NCBI GenBank assembly: GCA_903945325.1
Contig: CAJAVE010000090.1
Location: 1-60,084, forward strand
Reading direction: 5' to 3'
Source: an uncultured beta proteobacterium
GTDB lineage: Bacteria; Pseudomonadota; Gammaproteobacteria; Burkholderiales; Burkholderiaceae_C
Length of the DNA: 60,084 nucleotides
The notes beneath the pieces were generated by a model that was given only the letters and a program-made list of their open reading frames with translations, made no database searches and was not told the DNA's origin. How positions within the stretch are numbered: position 1 is the stretch's first letter; the number at the start of each line of letters is the position of its first letter. Of this stretch, positions 48,721 to 58,381 are shown piece after piece. Position numbers and translations under genes: made by a program.

Positions 48721-49764
48721 TTATTCATAGCCAAATGAACGGACGCGTGCTTCATCGTCAGCCCAGCCGGAGCGAACCTTCACCCATAGCTCTATAAAGA
48801 CCTTGGCATCGGCCAGCTTCTCCAACTCAACACGGGTTTCCATGCCGATGCGCTTGATGCGTTCACCTTTGTCGCCAATGACCATGGCCTTGTGCGTGTC
48901 ACGCTCCACGACGATCGTGGCGGCAATGCGCAACAGGCGTTTTTGCCCCTTGCGCTGCGGTGGCTCCTCTTCAAATTTGTCAATAACCACCGTTGAGGTG
49001 TAGGGCAACTCGTCACCAGTCAAGCGAAACAATTTTTCGCGCACCAGTTCACTGGCCAGAAATTTCTCGCTGCGGTCCGTCAATTCGTCTTCGGCATACC
49101 ACCAGGCCTGCTCAGGCAGGTACTTTTCGCAGATACCCAGCAGGCGCTCGGTGTCCTTGGCGTTCTTGGCCGACATCGGCACAAATTCCGCAAACTGGTG
49201 CTTCTCCTGCATGGTTTGCAGCCAGGGCGCGATGTCTCCGCGACGGTGAATGTTGTCAAGCTTGTTGGCGATTAACAGCGTGGGAATATTCTTGCCCAGC
49301 AAGGCCAGCACGCGTGCATCAGCTGGGGTGAAACTACCGGCCTCCACCACAAACAAAATCAGGTCCACATCGGCCACTGCGCCCTGCACCGTTTTGTTCA
49401 GAGACTTGTTCAGCGCATTGGCGTGCAGGGTTTGAAAGCCCGGTGTGTCAACGAACACAAACTGCGTGGTGCCACGGGTGTGCATGCCGGTGATGCGGTG
49501 GCGGGTGGTTTGTGCCTTGCGCGAAGTGATACTGATTTTTTGCCCCACCAAAGCGTTGAGCAGCGTGGACTTGCCCACGTTGGGCTTGCCGACGATGGCG
49601 ACCAGCCCGCAGCGTTGTCCTTCTGCAACGGTTCCGGGTTGCGCCAGCTTGGGCGTGCTCTTGAGCAAGCCCTCAAGCATGCTGTCCAGATCGGGTTGTT
49701 GGTCCTTTGAGCCTGCAGCCCCCGTCGAAGCTGCGCTACCAGCTATATTTTTAGGAGCGTTCAT
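48721..49764 (-). CDS. era: GTPase Era with a repeat-derived N-terminal extension
   Basis: Era binds 16S rRNA 3' ends and acts in 30S assembly. The 347-residue product has G1 GKPNVGKST at about 59-67, DTPGFQT, NKLD and a C-terminal KH domain ([20 protein letters not shown]). Era proteins usually start about 50 residues later; the first part here ([20 protein letters not shown]) coincides with repeat R7. The ATG overlaps the rnc stop (ATGA). A later start cannot be excluded, but no better RBS-start pair is seen. Confidence 0.94.
   Translation of the reverse strand: MNAPKNIAGSAASTGAAGSKDQQPDLDSMLEGLLKSTPKLAQPGTVAEGQRCGLVAIVGKPNVGKSTLLNALVGQKISITSRKAQTTRHRITGMHTRGTTQFVFVDTPGFQTLHANALNKSLNKTVQGAVADVDLILFVVEAGSFTPADARVLALLGKNIPTLLIANKLDNIHRRGDIAPWLQTMQEKHQFAEFVPMSAKNAKDTERLLGICEKYLPEQAWWYAEDELTDRSEKFLASELVREKLFRLTGDELPYTSTVVIDKFEEEPPQRKGQKRLLRIAATIVVERDTHKAMVIGDKGERIKRIGMETRVELEKLADAKVFIELWVKVRSGWADDEARVRSFGYE
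49710..49757. repeat. Dispersed repeat copy R7 inside the 5' end of era
   Basis: GAGCCTGCAGCCCCCGTCGA, then AGCTGCGCTACCAGCTATAT and TTTTAGGAGC. It aligns with R5 and R6 (GCCCCCGT, GCGC, AGCTAT, TTT.TAG.AGC) though it has diverged. It covers codons of about residues 3-18 of Era. Confidence 0.65.
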
Positions 49765-50447
49765 ATATTTGATTTGGATTTTATGGTTTGCAGCATGGCG
49801 CTCGCCGCAGCCTGTTCGCCGGATCGGCGGGAGCCACCGATACCGCGCTCGGTGAGACGCAACTCGGGGATTTCGCACTCCACGTCAAAGCTTTGCTTGT
49901 GTGCAGCACCAATTGTGGCGACCACTTTGTATACAGGCAGTTTCATTTTGCGACCCTGTAGCCACTCCTGCAATTCGGTTTTGGGGTCCTTGCCGATTTC
50001 GTCCATGCTGGGGTTGATCTCAACCGTCTCAAACAGACGCTGAACAAGCGCCTGAGCTGCTGCGAAACCCGCATCCAGATAAACAGCCCCAATGATGGCT
50101 TCCAGCGTATCGGCCAGGATGGATGGCCGCTTGTGACCACCTGATCGAACCTCGCCTTCGCCGAGCCGCATCGCATCGGGCAGACCGAGGCCGACGGCCA
50201 ACTGGTGCAGTGTTTCCTGCTTGACCAGGTTGGCGCGAACGCGGGACAAGTCGCCCTCGGGCAAACTGCTCAAGCGGGTATACAGCAGATCCGACACCGC
50301 CAAATTGAGCACCGAGTCACCTAAAAACTCCAGCCGCTCGTAGTGGTCGCTGGAAAAGCTGCGATGGGTGAGCGCCTGTGTTAACAGGGAGGCATTGGAA
50401 AATTCATGTTGCAGGCGACGCTGCAACTCCACCAGACCAGTGGCCAC
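49761..50447 (-). CDS. rnc: Ribonuclease III
   Basis: It cleaves double-stranded RNA in rRNA and mRNA processing. The 228-residue protein has the signature [20 protein letters not shown] (about 37-56), the second metal site in [18 protein letters not shown] and a C-terminal dsRNA-binding domain ([36 protein letters not shown]). GTG at 50447 is one base after the DUF4845 gene stop. The TGA overlaps the era ATG. Confidence 0.96.
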   Translation of the reverse strand: MATGLVELQRRLQHEFSNASLLTQALTHRSFSSDHYERLEFLGDSVLNLAVSDLLYTRLSSLPEGDLSRVRANLVKQETLHQLAVGLGLPDAMRLGEGEVRSGGHKRPSILADTLEAIIGAVYLDAGFAAAQALVQRLFETVEINPSMDEIGKDPKTELQEWLQGRKMKLPVYKVVATIGAAHKQSFDVECEIPELRLTERGIGGSRRSGEQAAASAMLQTIKSKSNI

Positions 50448-50448
50448 G

Positions 50449-50802
50449 CTATTTGGAGCGCCCGGCGTACTTGAGCGTCAACCAGGCTGGGCCGACCAGA
50501 TGAATCTCGCGCTCGTACGCAAAGCGGACGACAACTTTGTCTCCCTCTTTGGTGATTTCCAGATCTTTGCCGGAAACCGAGCTGATCGCATCAATTGAGG
50601 CAGCTTTGTCAAAAATGGTTCGGACCTCAACCACAGAATTTCCTTCCTGTGCTTTATTGGCGGCTTTAGTGACCATCTGGTATTCCAGAGCCGTTGGAAA
50701 CACCTGCGCGGCGATGACACCGGAAATACCGACTACCGCCCCCACAAAAACCAACCCAAAGAATGTAATGCCCCGTTGCTTGGACTTGCTTTGCACTGTC
50801 AT
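50449..50802 (-). CDS. DUF4845 membrane-anchored protein
   Basis: A 117-residue protein of unknown function found between lepB and rnc in many beta- and gamma-proteobacteria. It has a basic N-terminus (SKSKQRGITFFGLVFVG), one membrane segment to about residue 32, then a small periplasmic domain (VRTIFDKAASIDAIS, GDKVVVRFAYEREIHLVG). The pilin-like start is characteristic. It is 15 bases downstream of lepB and one base upstream of rnc. Confidence 0.9.
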   Translation of the reverse strand: MTVQSKSKQRGITFFGLVFVGAVVGISGVIAAQVFPTALEYQMVTKAANKAQEGNSVVEVRTIFDKAASIDAISSVSGKDLEITKEGDKVVVRFAYEREIHLVGPAWLTLKYAGRSK

Positions 50803-50817
50803 GTGTCACCTCCGGTT

Positions 50818-51783
50818 TCAGTCAAACGCGCCTATGCGTTTGGGATTTCCAAAATTCATCCAGACAAAGAAGGCCCGTCCAACAATATTTCTCTCCGGCA
50901 CAAAGCCCCAGTATCTCGAATCCAGCGAATTGTCGCGATTGTCACCCATCATGAAATAGTGCCCTTGCGGCACTTTGCAGGTCACACCCTCTACCGAATA
51001 CAAGCAACCCTCACGTCCCGCAAAATTATCCGCTCCCGGCACAAAGGCGGGGCGTTGGTCATCATTCAGCAATCTGTGTTTTTTCCCGCCTAATGACTCC
51101 TCTAACTGCTTGAAGTAGCGCATGACATCGTCATCAAAAAACTCGGGCAGAACGTTTGTCTCAATAGGTTGCCCGTTGATGGTAAGGCGCTTGTTGATGT
51201 AAGCCACCGTATCGCCCGGCAATCCCACCACACGTTTGATGTAATCCAGACTGGGCTTCGGTGGGTAACGAAACACCATCACGTCACCGCGCTGTGGCGG
51301 CGTGCCTTCCGTAATTTTGGTGTTCAGCACGGGAAGACGCAAGCCGTAAGTGAATTTGTTTACCAGAATCAGGTCTCCGACCAGCAGAGTGGGAATCATA
51401 GAGCCGGACGGGATTTTGAACGGCTCCACCAGGAACGATCGCAGGAAAAAAACTGAAATGATGACCGGGAACAAACCAGCGGTCCAATCCAGCCACCAGG
51501 GTTGCATCAGAATGCGGCTCTTGGCTTCTTCCACGTTGCCATCAACCTGACTGATCCCCATCTTGCCCAGATCCTGGCGACGCTGGATGTCGGTAGCTTC
51601 CAGCAAGGCCGCTGCATTCTGCCGTTGTGGCAGGAAGTAATAGCGCTCCGCTAACCAATAGACTCCAGTCACGATAGTTGCAAGAAAAAGCAACAAGGCA
51701 AAGTTGCCTTCGACCACGCCAAAATACCAGGAAGCAGCGTACAACACAAATCCGGCCAAAACGGCCGACGTTAGCGCCTGCAT
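50818..51783 (-). CDS. lepB: Signal peptidase I
   Basis: It removes Sec and Tat signal peptides at the periplasmic face. The 321-residue product has two N-terminal membrane segments and the catalytic Ser in FKIPSGSMIPTLLVGD (about 130). The general-base Lys is in DYIKRVVGLPGD, and MMGDNRDNSLDSRYWGFV is near the C-terminus. The ATG overlaps the lepA stop by one base (TGATG). Confidence 0.97.
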   Translation of the reverse strand: MQALTSAVLAGFVLYAASWYFGVVEGNFALLLFLATIVTGVYWLAERYYFLPQRQNAAALLEATDIQRRQDLGKMGISQVDGNVEEAKSRILMQPWWLDWTAGLFPVIISVFFLRSFLVEPFKIPSGSMIPTLLVGDLILVNKFTYGLRLPVLNTKITEGTPPQRGDVMVFRYPPKPSLDYIKRVVGLPGDTVAYINKRLTINGQPIETNVLPEFFDDDVMRYFKQLEESLGGKKHRLLNDDQRPAFVPGADNFAGREGCLYSVEGVTCKVPQGHYFMMGDNRDNSLDSRYWGFVPERNIVGRAFFVWMNFGNPKRIGAFD

Positions 51784-53594
51784 CAGTCTTCCACCTGCAA
51801 AATAGCAAGGAAGGCCTCTTGGGGTACTTCCACGGATCCGATTTGCTTCATGCGTTTCTTGCCTGCTTTTTGTTTCTCGAGGAGCTTCTTCTTGCGCGAA
51901 ATATCACCGCCATAGCACTTGGCCAAAACGTTCTTCCGCAGCGCTTTAATTGTCTCACGCGCAATGATGTTGGCACCGATCGCCGCCTGAATGGCAACGT
52001 CATACATCTGGCGGGAAATGATCTCGCGCATTTTGCCCACCACGGCGCGGCCGCGGTAAATGCTCTGACTACGGTGCAACATGATGGACAACGCATCAAC
52101 CTTCTCTGAGTTCAGCAGGATATCGACTTTAACGACGTCGGCTGCACGGTATTCCTTGAATTCGTAATCCATGGACGCATAGCCGCGACTGACGCTCTTG
52201 AGTTTGTCGAAGAAATCCAGCACGATTTCAGCAAGTGGAATTTCATAAGTCAGCACCACCTGACGACCTTTGTAGGCCATGTTCATTTGCACGCCGCGCT
52301 TCTGGTTGGCCAGCGTCATGACGACACCGACGTATTCTTGCGGCATGTAGAGGTGCATGGTCACGATGGGCTCACGGATCTCTGCTGTCTTGCTGATCTC
52401 GGGCATCTTGGAGGGGTTCTCCACCATGACCACTTCACCATCGTTCTTGACTACCTGGTAGACAACACTGGGGGCCGTTGTGATGAGATCCTGGTCGAAC
52501 TCGCGCTCCAGACGCTCCTGCACAATTTCCATGTGCAACAAACCCAGGAAGCCGCATCGAAAGCCAAAACCCAGCGCCTGTGACACTTCGGGCTCGTAGT
52601 GCAGAGACGCATCATTGAGTTTGAGTTTCTCCAGCGCGTCGCGCAGTGAATCGTATTCACTGGCTTCGGTGGGGTACAGACCGGCGAACACCTGCGGCTG
52701 GATTTCCTTGAAGCCCGGCAGTGCTTCGGTGGCCGTAAACGCGGCCCCACCGGAGCCAGGTTTGATCAAGGTCACAGTGTCGCCTACCTTCGCTGCCTGC
52801 AACTCCTTGATGCCGGCAATGATAAATCCCACTTCACCCGCTTCCAACGCGCCTCTGGGCTGCGTCGCGGGTGTGAACACACCCAGATTGTCGGCGTTGT
52901 ACATGGCGCCAGAAGCCATCATCTTGATGCGCTCACCTTTGGCCAAGCGCCCGTCGACCACGCGCACCAACATGACCACTCCCACGTAGCTGTCAAACCA
53001 GCTGTCGATGATCATGGCCCGCAACGGACCATCCGGGTTACCCTTTGGCGCCGGAATTTTCGCAACAATCGCTTCCAGTATGTCGTCGATACCCAGGCCA
53101 GTTTTGGCTGAACACACAATGGCGTCGGTTGCATCGATTCCTATCACATCTTCAATTTCGCTGCGTGCGTTTTCAGGGTCCGCATTGGGCAGGTCGATCT
53201 TGTTGAGCACGGGCAGCACTTCCACCTGCAGTTCCAGTGCTGTGTAACAGTTGGCCACCGTTTGCGCTTCAACTCCCTGGCTTGCATCGACAACCAGCAA
53301 CGCACCCTCACAAGCCGACAGTGAACGACTCACCTCATACGAAAAGTCAACGTGCCCAGGTGTATCGATCAGATTGAGGTTGTAGGTTTGCCCATCTTTG
53401 GCTTTGTATTGCAAGGCTGCGGTCTGCGCTTTGATAGTTATCCCTCGCTCTTTTTCGATATCCATCGAGTCCAGCACCTGCGCTTCCATCTCGCGGGCTT
53501 CGAGTCCTCCACAACGCTGAATCAAACGGTCAGCAAGAGTGGATTTGCCATGATCAATGTGCGCAATGATCGAAAAATTTCTGATGTGATTCAT
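51783..53594 (-). CDS. lepA: Elongation factor 4 (LepA)
   Basis: A ribosome-associated translational GTPase. The 603-residue product starts [20 protein letters not shown], followed by [20 protein letters not shown] and the LepA-specific C-terminal domain ([33 protein letters not shown]) ending near the basic tail. The ATG at 53594 is preferred over a TTG one codon earlier. lepA-lepB is a conserved pair. Confidence 0.97.
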   Translation of the reverse strand: MNHIRNFSIIAHIDHGKSTLADRLIQRCGGLEAREMEAQVLDSMDIEKERGITIKAQTAALQYKAKDGQTYNLNLIDTPGHVDFSYEVSRSLSACEGALLVVDASQGVEAQTVANCYTALELQVEVLPVLNKIDLPNADPENARSEIEDVIGIDATDAIVCSAKTGLGIDDILEAIVAKIPAPKGNPDGPLRAMIIDSWFDSYVGVVMLVRVVDGRLAKGERIKMMASGAMYNADNLGVFTPATQPRGALEAGEVGFIIAGIKELQAAKVGDTVTLIKPGSGGAAFTATEALPGFKEIQPQVFAGLYPTEASEYDSLRDALEKLKLNDASLHYEPEVSQALGFGFRCGFLGLLHMEIVQERLEREFDQDLITTAPSVVYQVVKNDGEVVMVENPSKMPEISKTAEIREPIVTMHLYMPQEYVGVVMTLANQKRGVQMNMAYKGRQVVLTYEIPLAEIVLDFFDKLKSVSRGYASMDYEFKEYRAADVVKVDILLNSEKVDALSIMLHRSQSIYRGRAVVGKMREIISRQMYDVAIQAAIGANIIARETIKALRKNVLAKCYGGDISRKKKLLEKQKAGKKRMKQIGSVEVPQEAFLAILQVED

Positions 53595-53644
53595 CAACGA
53601 GAACGCTTAAGTGATTGAATTAATTTGGGATGGACAAGAAAAAA

Positions 53645-53669
53645 GGGCGCGTCGGATATTGACGCGCCC
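53645..53669 (-). terminator. Intrinsic terminator upstream of lepA
   Basis: A 9-bp stem GGGCGCGTC/GACGCGCCC with a 7-base loop; on the minus strand it is followed by TTTTTCTT. It lies 51 bases before the lepA ATG and would stop transcripts coming from mucD. If so, the lepA promoter must lie in the remaining 50 bases, or the hairpin acts as an attenuator. Confidence 0.8.
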
Positions 53670-54080
53670 TGAACCAACAATCATTGGCAACTGCGAAGGT
53701 TGGAGCTTCATTGTAGGCAAAAAGTCTTGAAAACAAAGCACGAAAAACAGCATGTTGGTGTCGTTGCGACTCTGCAACAGTTATTTTATGCACAGGTTAC
53801 TAACAATTTCAAGAGCAAGGTTCTGCACAACATGTGGGCGATCTGTGGATCAGCTGTGGGGGACTTGCCGTCATCTCATATGATGGATTATTGACACCCC
53901 ATATACACGGTGTGGCGCTTGACAGGCCTGCATTCTAACCATTTTTCAGCCGGCAAAATAAGTTAGCAAGCGCACACATTGCGACTATCAAGACTTTGCG
54001 ATACAAAAAAATAATCGCGTGGTCGCCACAAACAACCTCAAAAACCCAGAAATCTCAAGGTTGTTTGAATGCCACCTCGA
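53670..54080. other. Noncoding gap between mucD and the lepA terminator
   Basis: About 410 AT-richer bases without a supported gene. A short plus-strand frame (53700-53894) has no RBS or family features. A TTGACA hexamer occurs near 53919 on the plus strand without a good -10. Nothing else is recognised. Confidence 0.5.
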
Positions 54081-55550
54081 TCAACGCGCCGGTTTGATCA
54101 GTGCGTATTGCGCCAACTCACCCCTGCGAAACAACACCAGAAGCGTTTTAGTTTTGTCGTGTTTGGCAAGTGCTGCTTCGAACTCTTTTACCGAGGAAAC
54201 TTCCGCATTTGCCACGGACAAAATGATGTCACCTTCTCGCAGACCTGCACGTGCTGCTGCTTCTATCGCACTGTCGATGCGCACACCGCCCTTGATCTTC
54301 AACTCCTTCTTTTGCGCATCGCTGAGTTCGCTCACTGCAAGCCCGACAGACTGTCCAACAGCGGATGCCTTGGGCTTCTCGTCGCGCGCCGAAGCTTTCA
54401 CCGTCGGCTTGTCCGCGTCTACTTCAGCGATCGTGATACCAAGGTCCTTGTTCGTTCCACGCCGAAACACCGTAATCGTGCTCTTGGATCCCGGTTTGGT
54501 ACCGCCAATGATTCGCGGCAAATCACTGGATTTTTCAATGGCCTTGCCATCAAACCGCGTGATGATGTCGCCACCCTCGATGCCGGCCTTGTCAGCAGGT
54601 CCGCCAGCCTCCACACTGCGTACCAAAGCGCCGCTGGGCTTGCCCAAACCAATGGACTCCGCGACTTCTTTGCTGACCTGTTCAATCTGCACACCGATCC
54701 GGCCGCGCGCCACACGCCCCGAACTGCGCAATTGGTCACTCACACGCACCGCTTCGTCCATGGGAATAGCGAAGGAGATACCCATAAAACCACCCGAGCG
54801 TGAATAGATCTGGCTGTTGATGCCGACCACTTCGCCGCGCATATTGATGAGCGGACCACCCGAGTTGCCGGGGTTAATGGCCACATCGGTCTGTATAAAG
54901 GGCAGGAAGTCGCCTGTATCCCGTTGCTTGGCACTCACGATGCCCGCTGTAACGGAATTTTCCAGGCCAAAGGGTGATCCAATGGCCATGACCCACTCGC
55001 CAACCCGCAAGCGACCCACATCGCCCACTTTGACGGCGGGAAGGCCAGTTGCTTCAATCTTGACAACCGCTACATCGCTGCGCTTGTCGGTCCCGATAAT
55101 CTTGGCCTTGAACTCACGCTTGTCGGTCAGCGTCACCAGCACTTCATCGGCACCGTCGACGACATGGGCGTTGGTCATAATGAAGCCGTCAGCCGTCAGG
55201 ATAAATCCGGACCCCACACCGCGCGGTTGTTCTTCTTGCTGCGGATGGTTTTGACGGGGTGCTTGACGGGGCATGTTTGGCATCGGCAAACCAAAACGCT
55301 TGAAGAACTCCAACATGTCTTCATCCATTTGGCCACCTTGCGCCGTACGCAGGTTGACTTTCTCCATCGTCCGTATGTTCACTACCGACGGCCCCACCTG
55401 ATCAACGAGGTCCGTGAAATCCGGTAGCGCACGCGCTTGTGCCAACGCGGGTTGCAAAGGAGAAACTGCAACGAATGCAGTTGTGACCATGGAGATTGCC
55501 ACAAAAATGGTACGTATAGGCTTGAGCATCAGTGTTTTCATCTTCTTCAT
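54081..55550 (-). CDS. mucD: DegP/MucD-family periplasmic serine protease
   Basis: An HtrA-type protease for envelope protein quality control. From 55550 the product is 489 residues with a signal peptide (PIRTIFVAISMVTTAFVAVS, cut near LAQA). The trypsin-like domain has the triad His in TNAHVVDGADEV, Asp in DKRSDVAVVKIE and Ser in INPGNSGGPLIN. Two PDZ domains follow (GRIGVQIEQVSKEVAESIG; ADKAGIEGGDIIT and GLREGDIILSVAN). It is the last gene of the rpoE-mucA-mucB-mucD unit. Upstream in-frame starts to 55604 exist but weaken the signal peptide. Confidence 0.95.
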   Translation of the reverse strand: MKKMKTLMLKPIRTIFVAISMVTTAFVAVSPLQPALAQARALPDFTDLVDQVGPSVVNIRTMEKVNLRTAQGGQMDEDMLEFFKRFGLPMPNMPRQAPRQNHPQQEEQPRGVGSGFILTADGFIMTNAHVVDGADEVLVTLTDKREFKAKIIGTDKRSDVAVVKIEATGLPAVKVGDVGRLRVGEWVMAIGSPFGLENSVTAGIVSAKQRDTGDFLPFIQTDVAINPGNSGGPLINMRGEVVGINSQIYSRSGGFMGISFAIPMDEAVRVSDQLRSSGRVARGRIGVQIEQVSKEVAESIGLGKPSGALVRSVEAGGPADKAGIEGGDIITRFDGKAIEKSSDLPRIIGGTKPGSKSTITVFRRGTNKDLGITIAEVDADKPTVKASARDEKPKASAVGQSVGLAVSELSDAQKKELKIKGGVRIDSAIEAAARAGLREGDIILSVANAEVSSVKEFEAALAKHDKTKTLLVLFRRGELAQYALIKPAR

Positions 55551-55613
55551 TCCAATCAAACGGTCGGTTCTGACATTGAGCAAATTTTGTCGCCAGGGTT
55601 CCAAAATTGGGAT

Positions 55614-56621
55614 CTATTTCTTACGTTCAAGGGCAGTGGCAAACGCCCTCAGTGTGGCTGGCGGCACTTCGCCAACAACGGTCGCCCACCAATCATGGAT
55701 GCGCCGGGTGTGCGTGTGAGTCGCACCGCCCATGTCGGTCGAGCCTTCTCGCGCGTGGCGACGGGGGTCATAGGTCTCGATAAACAGTGAAACGGTAGCC
55801 ACCCCGTCAGAAAACATCCATTGCATCGTGGTTTGCCCATTTTTCGATAGCCCGACGGCAATATGCGCAACCGGACGCTGATAGCAGGCAGTGGACCTGA
55901 ATCCATCAACCACTCTTTGAAGAACCCATCCTTGAGCGTCAGCTGTCGTCTTTAGCATATCAGGACGCAGCACACGATAGCCCTCTGTGCTTGCATCTTT
56001 GGCCAACTTGGCAACGTTCACCGCCGCATCCAGCTGCAATTCAGAAAACGCCGCTTGCTCTAGTACCTTGCCATCGAGGTCAAGTGTCTGCAGCTGGATG
56101 ATCAGGCCAGACTTCTTTTCACTCCACACGCGGTAGCCATAGCGCAGACTGTCATTCGGCACGAGCTGAAAAACATCTGCTTCATAGCCCGTCATGCGCT
56201 CAGCGCCAAGTGACTTCAGGCGATAGGAATCACCAATCGACGAATCGCTTGATTTGAGCAACCCGGGAAACAAGCCCAGCGATTCGCGCGTTTCAGCAAT
56301 GGCGATTTTGGAATGCGGAAAAAACGTGATCACTTGATCATTGCGGCGAGAAATCGCCCGCGTCGTACCGCTCAAAGGCTCAACCCTCTCCCATTGTTGA
56401 TTTCCATCACAAACATGCCATATGCGGGCGCTTGCCATATTCGTACCCGTGGACACCACGAAAGTACCGGTGTAAACACTTTGCCGCGCCGCTTGGTGCA
56501 CACGCATCAACCAGGGCGTCAACGGAACATCTACGGCGACGGGCTGCGCCAAAGCCAACCCTTGCAGCACAGTCAGCCATAAAACGACCGAAAATACATG
56601 CCACCGACCCCGCAATCGCAT
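55614..56621 (-). CDS. mucB: Sigma-E regulatory protein MucB/RseB
   Basis: A periplasmic sensor that binds the anti-sigma factor and protects it from proteolysis. The 335-residue product has a signal peptide (hydrophobic about 10-25), SVYTGTFVVSTGTNMASARI, GYEADVFQLVPNDSLRYGYR and a C-terminal domain with FSDGVATVSLFIE, as in RseB. Its ATG overlaps the mucA stop (TGATG). It likely senses mislocalised lipoproteins or lipids as in gamma-proteobacteria. Confidence 0.94.
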   Translation of the reverse strand: MRLRGRWHVFSVVLWLTVLQGLALAQPVAVDVPLTPWLMRVHQAARQSVYTGTFVVSTGTNMASARIWHVCDGNQQWERVEPLSGTTRAISRRNDQVITFFPHSKIAIAETRESLGLFPGLLKSSDSSIGDSYRLKSLGAERMTGYEADVFQLVPNDSLRYGYRVWSEKKSGLIIQLQTLDLDGKVLEQAAFSELQLDAAVNVAKLAKDASTEGYRVLRPDMLKTTADAQGWVLQRVVDGFRSTACYQRPVAHIAVGLSKNGQTTMQWMFSDGVATVSLFIETYDPRRHAREGSTDMGGATHTHTRRIHDWWATVVGEVPPATLRAFATALERKK

Positions 56622-57253
56622 CACTTGCCAAACCCCTCGTACGTGGCATTTCGCAAGAAGCCAGCTGGCACCTGTAGCGCCGAATGACCACCCAGTTGAC
56701 GGTGCGCCGCCATCAACTCATCAAGATGGGGGTCGCGCAACATAGGCCCCACAGGCGATTGCGCTGCAACCACAACTGGTACATCCGGAAGGACTGGCTT
56801 GGCTTTGGCTACCACCGCACCGCTACGGTCGATGTCGGCCTGATTCCACAAACCACCGCCCACAACGGCCAGCAAAGCCGAGCAGGCGACGCCAGCAAAC
56901 ACTTTCCAGTGAAACACGGGCGCATTCGCCACCGGTTTTTCATTGTTCGACTGAACGGTTGGCATACCGTTCAACGCCGAAAGCATATCGGCATTGGGTA
57001 CGACCAATGGCCTTTGAGGCTCTAGGGACAGCCGTAGTTCCAGTTTTTGCCAGAACGCAATTCCATCCTGCCTAGGCGCCAACTCGGGGCTTCGCAACAC
57101 ATCACCAACCACTTGGTAAACGTGCCAAGCATCTATTGCGTGCGCATCTGCCACCATGTCACCCAGCACGTGTGCGCACTCCTTAGCAGATAACTCACCG
57201 TCCATCAGTATAGATATACGTTCGGCTTTGGAAATTGAATTCAAGTCAAACAT
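56621..57253 (-). CDS. mucA: Anti-sigma-E factor MucA/RseA
   Basis: An inner-membrane anti-sigma factor. The 210-residue protein has a cytoplasmic sigma-binding domain (SKAERISILMDGELSAKECA, AWHVYQVVGDVLRSP), one membrane segment near 118-136 (VFAGVACSALLAVVGGGLW) and a periplasmic tail for DegS/RseB control. It is encoded 9 bases after rpoE. Confidence 0.94.
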   Translation of the reverse strand: MFDLNSISKAERISILMDGELSAKECAHVLGDMVADAHAIDAWHVYQVVGDVLRSPELAPRQDGIAFWQKLELRLSLEPQRPLVVPNADMLSALNGMPTVQSNNEKPVANAPVFHWKVFAGVACSALLAVVGGGLWNQADIDRSGAVVAKAKPVLPDVPVVVAAQSPVGPMLRDPHLDELMAAHRQLGGHSALQVPAGFLRNATYEGFGK

Positions 57254-57262
57254 TTGAGAAAC

Positions 57263-57886
57263 TCACCACCGTTTACCTGTTTGCTTGTCCAGCAATGGCC
57301 GCACCTGCAGTGAAATAGCTTCCCGGGCACGGAAAATGCGCGACCGTACCGTGCCGACCGGACAAGCCATTGCGACTCCAATCTCTTCATAACTTAGACC
57401 TTCAATTTCCCTCAAAACGACCGCCTGCCGCAACTCCACCGGCAAGGCATCCATCGCGGCGTTCACCACAGCCGCAATTTCCTTGGCCGCCAATATGGAT
57501 TCAGGACATTCATTCGTCATTGGTTCATTTTTTTTCCAGGAAGTTTCATCGTCCTCTTCGTTTACACGGAAATTTTCAGAAACTATGGGGTCATGCTTGA
57601 GTTCCATCAAAAACTTCTTGGCCGTGTTGACTGCAATGCGGTAGAGCCAGGTATAGAACTGCGCATCACCGCGAAACTGGTGCAATGCGCGGTAGGCCCG
57701 AATGAACGTTTCCTGGGCAATGTCCTCGACCAAATCGACATCGCGCACCATGCGACCAATCAATCGCTGAATTCTTCGCTGGTATTTGAGGACCAACAAA
57801 CCGTATGCTTGTTGATCACCGGCAACCGTACGCTGCACCAGCACGGTATCGCTATCTTGCGACGCGGGCACGCCGGTCGGGTTCAT
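57263..57886 (-). CDS. rpoE: RNA polymerase sigma-E factor (RpoE/AlgU)
   Basis: An ECF sigma factor for envelope stress. The 207-residue product has region 2 (LVLKYQRRIQRLIGRMVRD, AQETFIRAYRALHQFRGDAQ) and region 4 (LPVELRQAVVLREIEGLSYE, GTVRSRIFRAREAI). The ATG overlaps the upstream membrane-protein stop (ATGA). Followed by mucA, mucB and mucD, it forms the classical autoregulated unit. No obvious sigma-E promoter was picked out by eye. Confidence 0.96.
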   Translation of the reverse strand: MNPTGVPASQDSDTVLVQRTVAGDQQAYGLLVLKYQRRIQRLIGRMVRDVDLVEDIAQETFIRAYRALHQFRGDAQFYTWLYRIAVNTAKKFLMELKHDPIVSENFRVNEEDDETSWKKNEPMTNECPESILAAKEIAAVVNAAMDALPVELRQAVVLREIEGLSYEEIGVAMACPVGTVRSRIFRAREAISLQVRPLLDKQTGKRW

Positions 57887-58356
57887 GCCACTTCCCGCTG
57901 TCGCTCAGTGACTGGCTCGTCAACAACTTCTGGAGACGCATCCTGACTCGACACTATCGCGCGCCGAAACGCGTTCCATTGGTAAACATCTTCACATGAA
58001 TCCAGCCACAGCCAAACAGAACGCTGTCCCTTGCACCGGAGCAATACCAGCAAACCACGCTGCCAATCCAGTCGAAGTGCCAAAGCGCAAACGGCCTGAT
58101 CGCCAAATCCCGACCAGCGCCAATGCTGACCATTCCATCGCAAATGGCCAGGCACCGATTGATACCATCCCATCAGCGCCACCAAGGGAAAAAACAACAT
58201 CGCACCTGCAACGACGATAGCTTGAACTTCAGATTGCGGTTGCGCCAATGAATGGGCCACGAGAGTTGCAACTTCGCTGACGAATAGCGCAACGATAAAA
58301 CGCAAGTGCCAGCGGGACCTGACGGTTGAAAGACTGACCGCCGGGGCCCGGTGCAT
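57883..58356 (-). CDS. Uncharacterised membrane protein upstream of rpoE
   Basis: A 157-residue protein with two hydrophobic segments (about 18-36 and 43-62) and a Trp-rich soluble part (HLRWNGQHWRWSGFGDQ, LRCKGQRSVWLWLDS). Function unknown. Its stop overlaps the rpoE ATG, so it is co-translated with rpoE and is probably a normal member of this operon in the family. The gap to fabF is only 25 bases, so its promoter may lie within fabF or it may be read through from acpP-fabF. Confidence 0.8.
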   Translation of the reverse strand: MHRAPAVSLSTVRSRWHLRFIVALFVSEVATLVAHSLAQPQSEVQAIVVAGAMLFFPLVALMGWYQSVPGHLRWNGQHWRWSGFGDQAVCALALRLDWQRGLLVLLRCKGQRSVWLWLDSCEDVYQWNAFRRAIVSSQDASPEVVDEPVTERQREVA

Positions 58357-58381
58357 GTCCTGTTACGAATCAGACTGTGGC

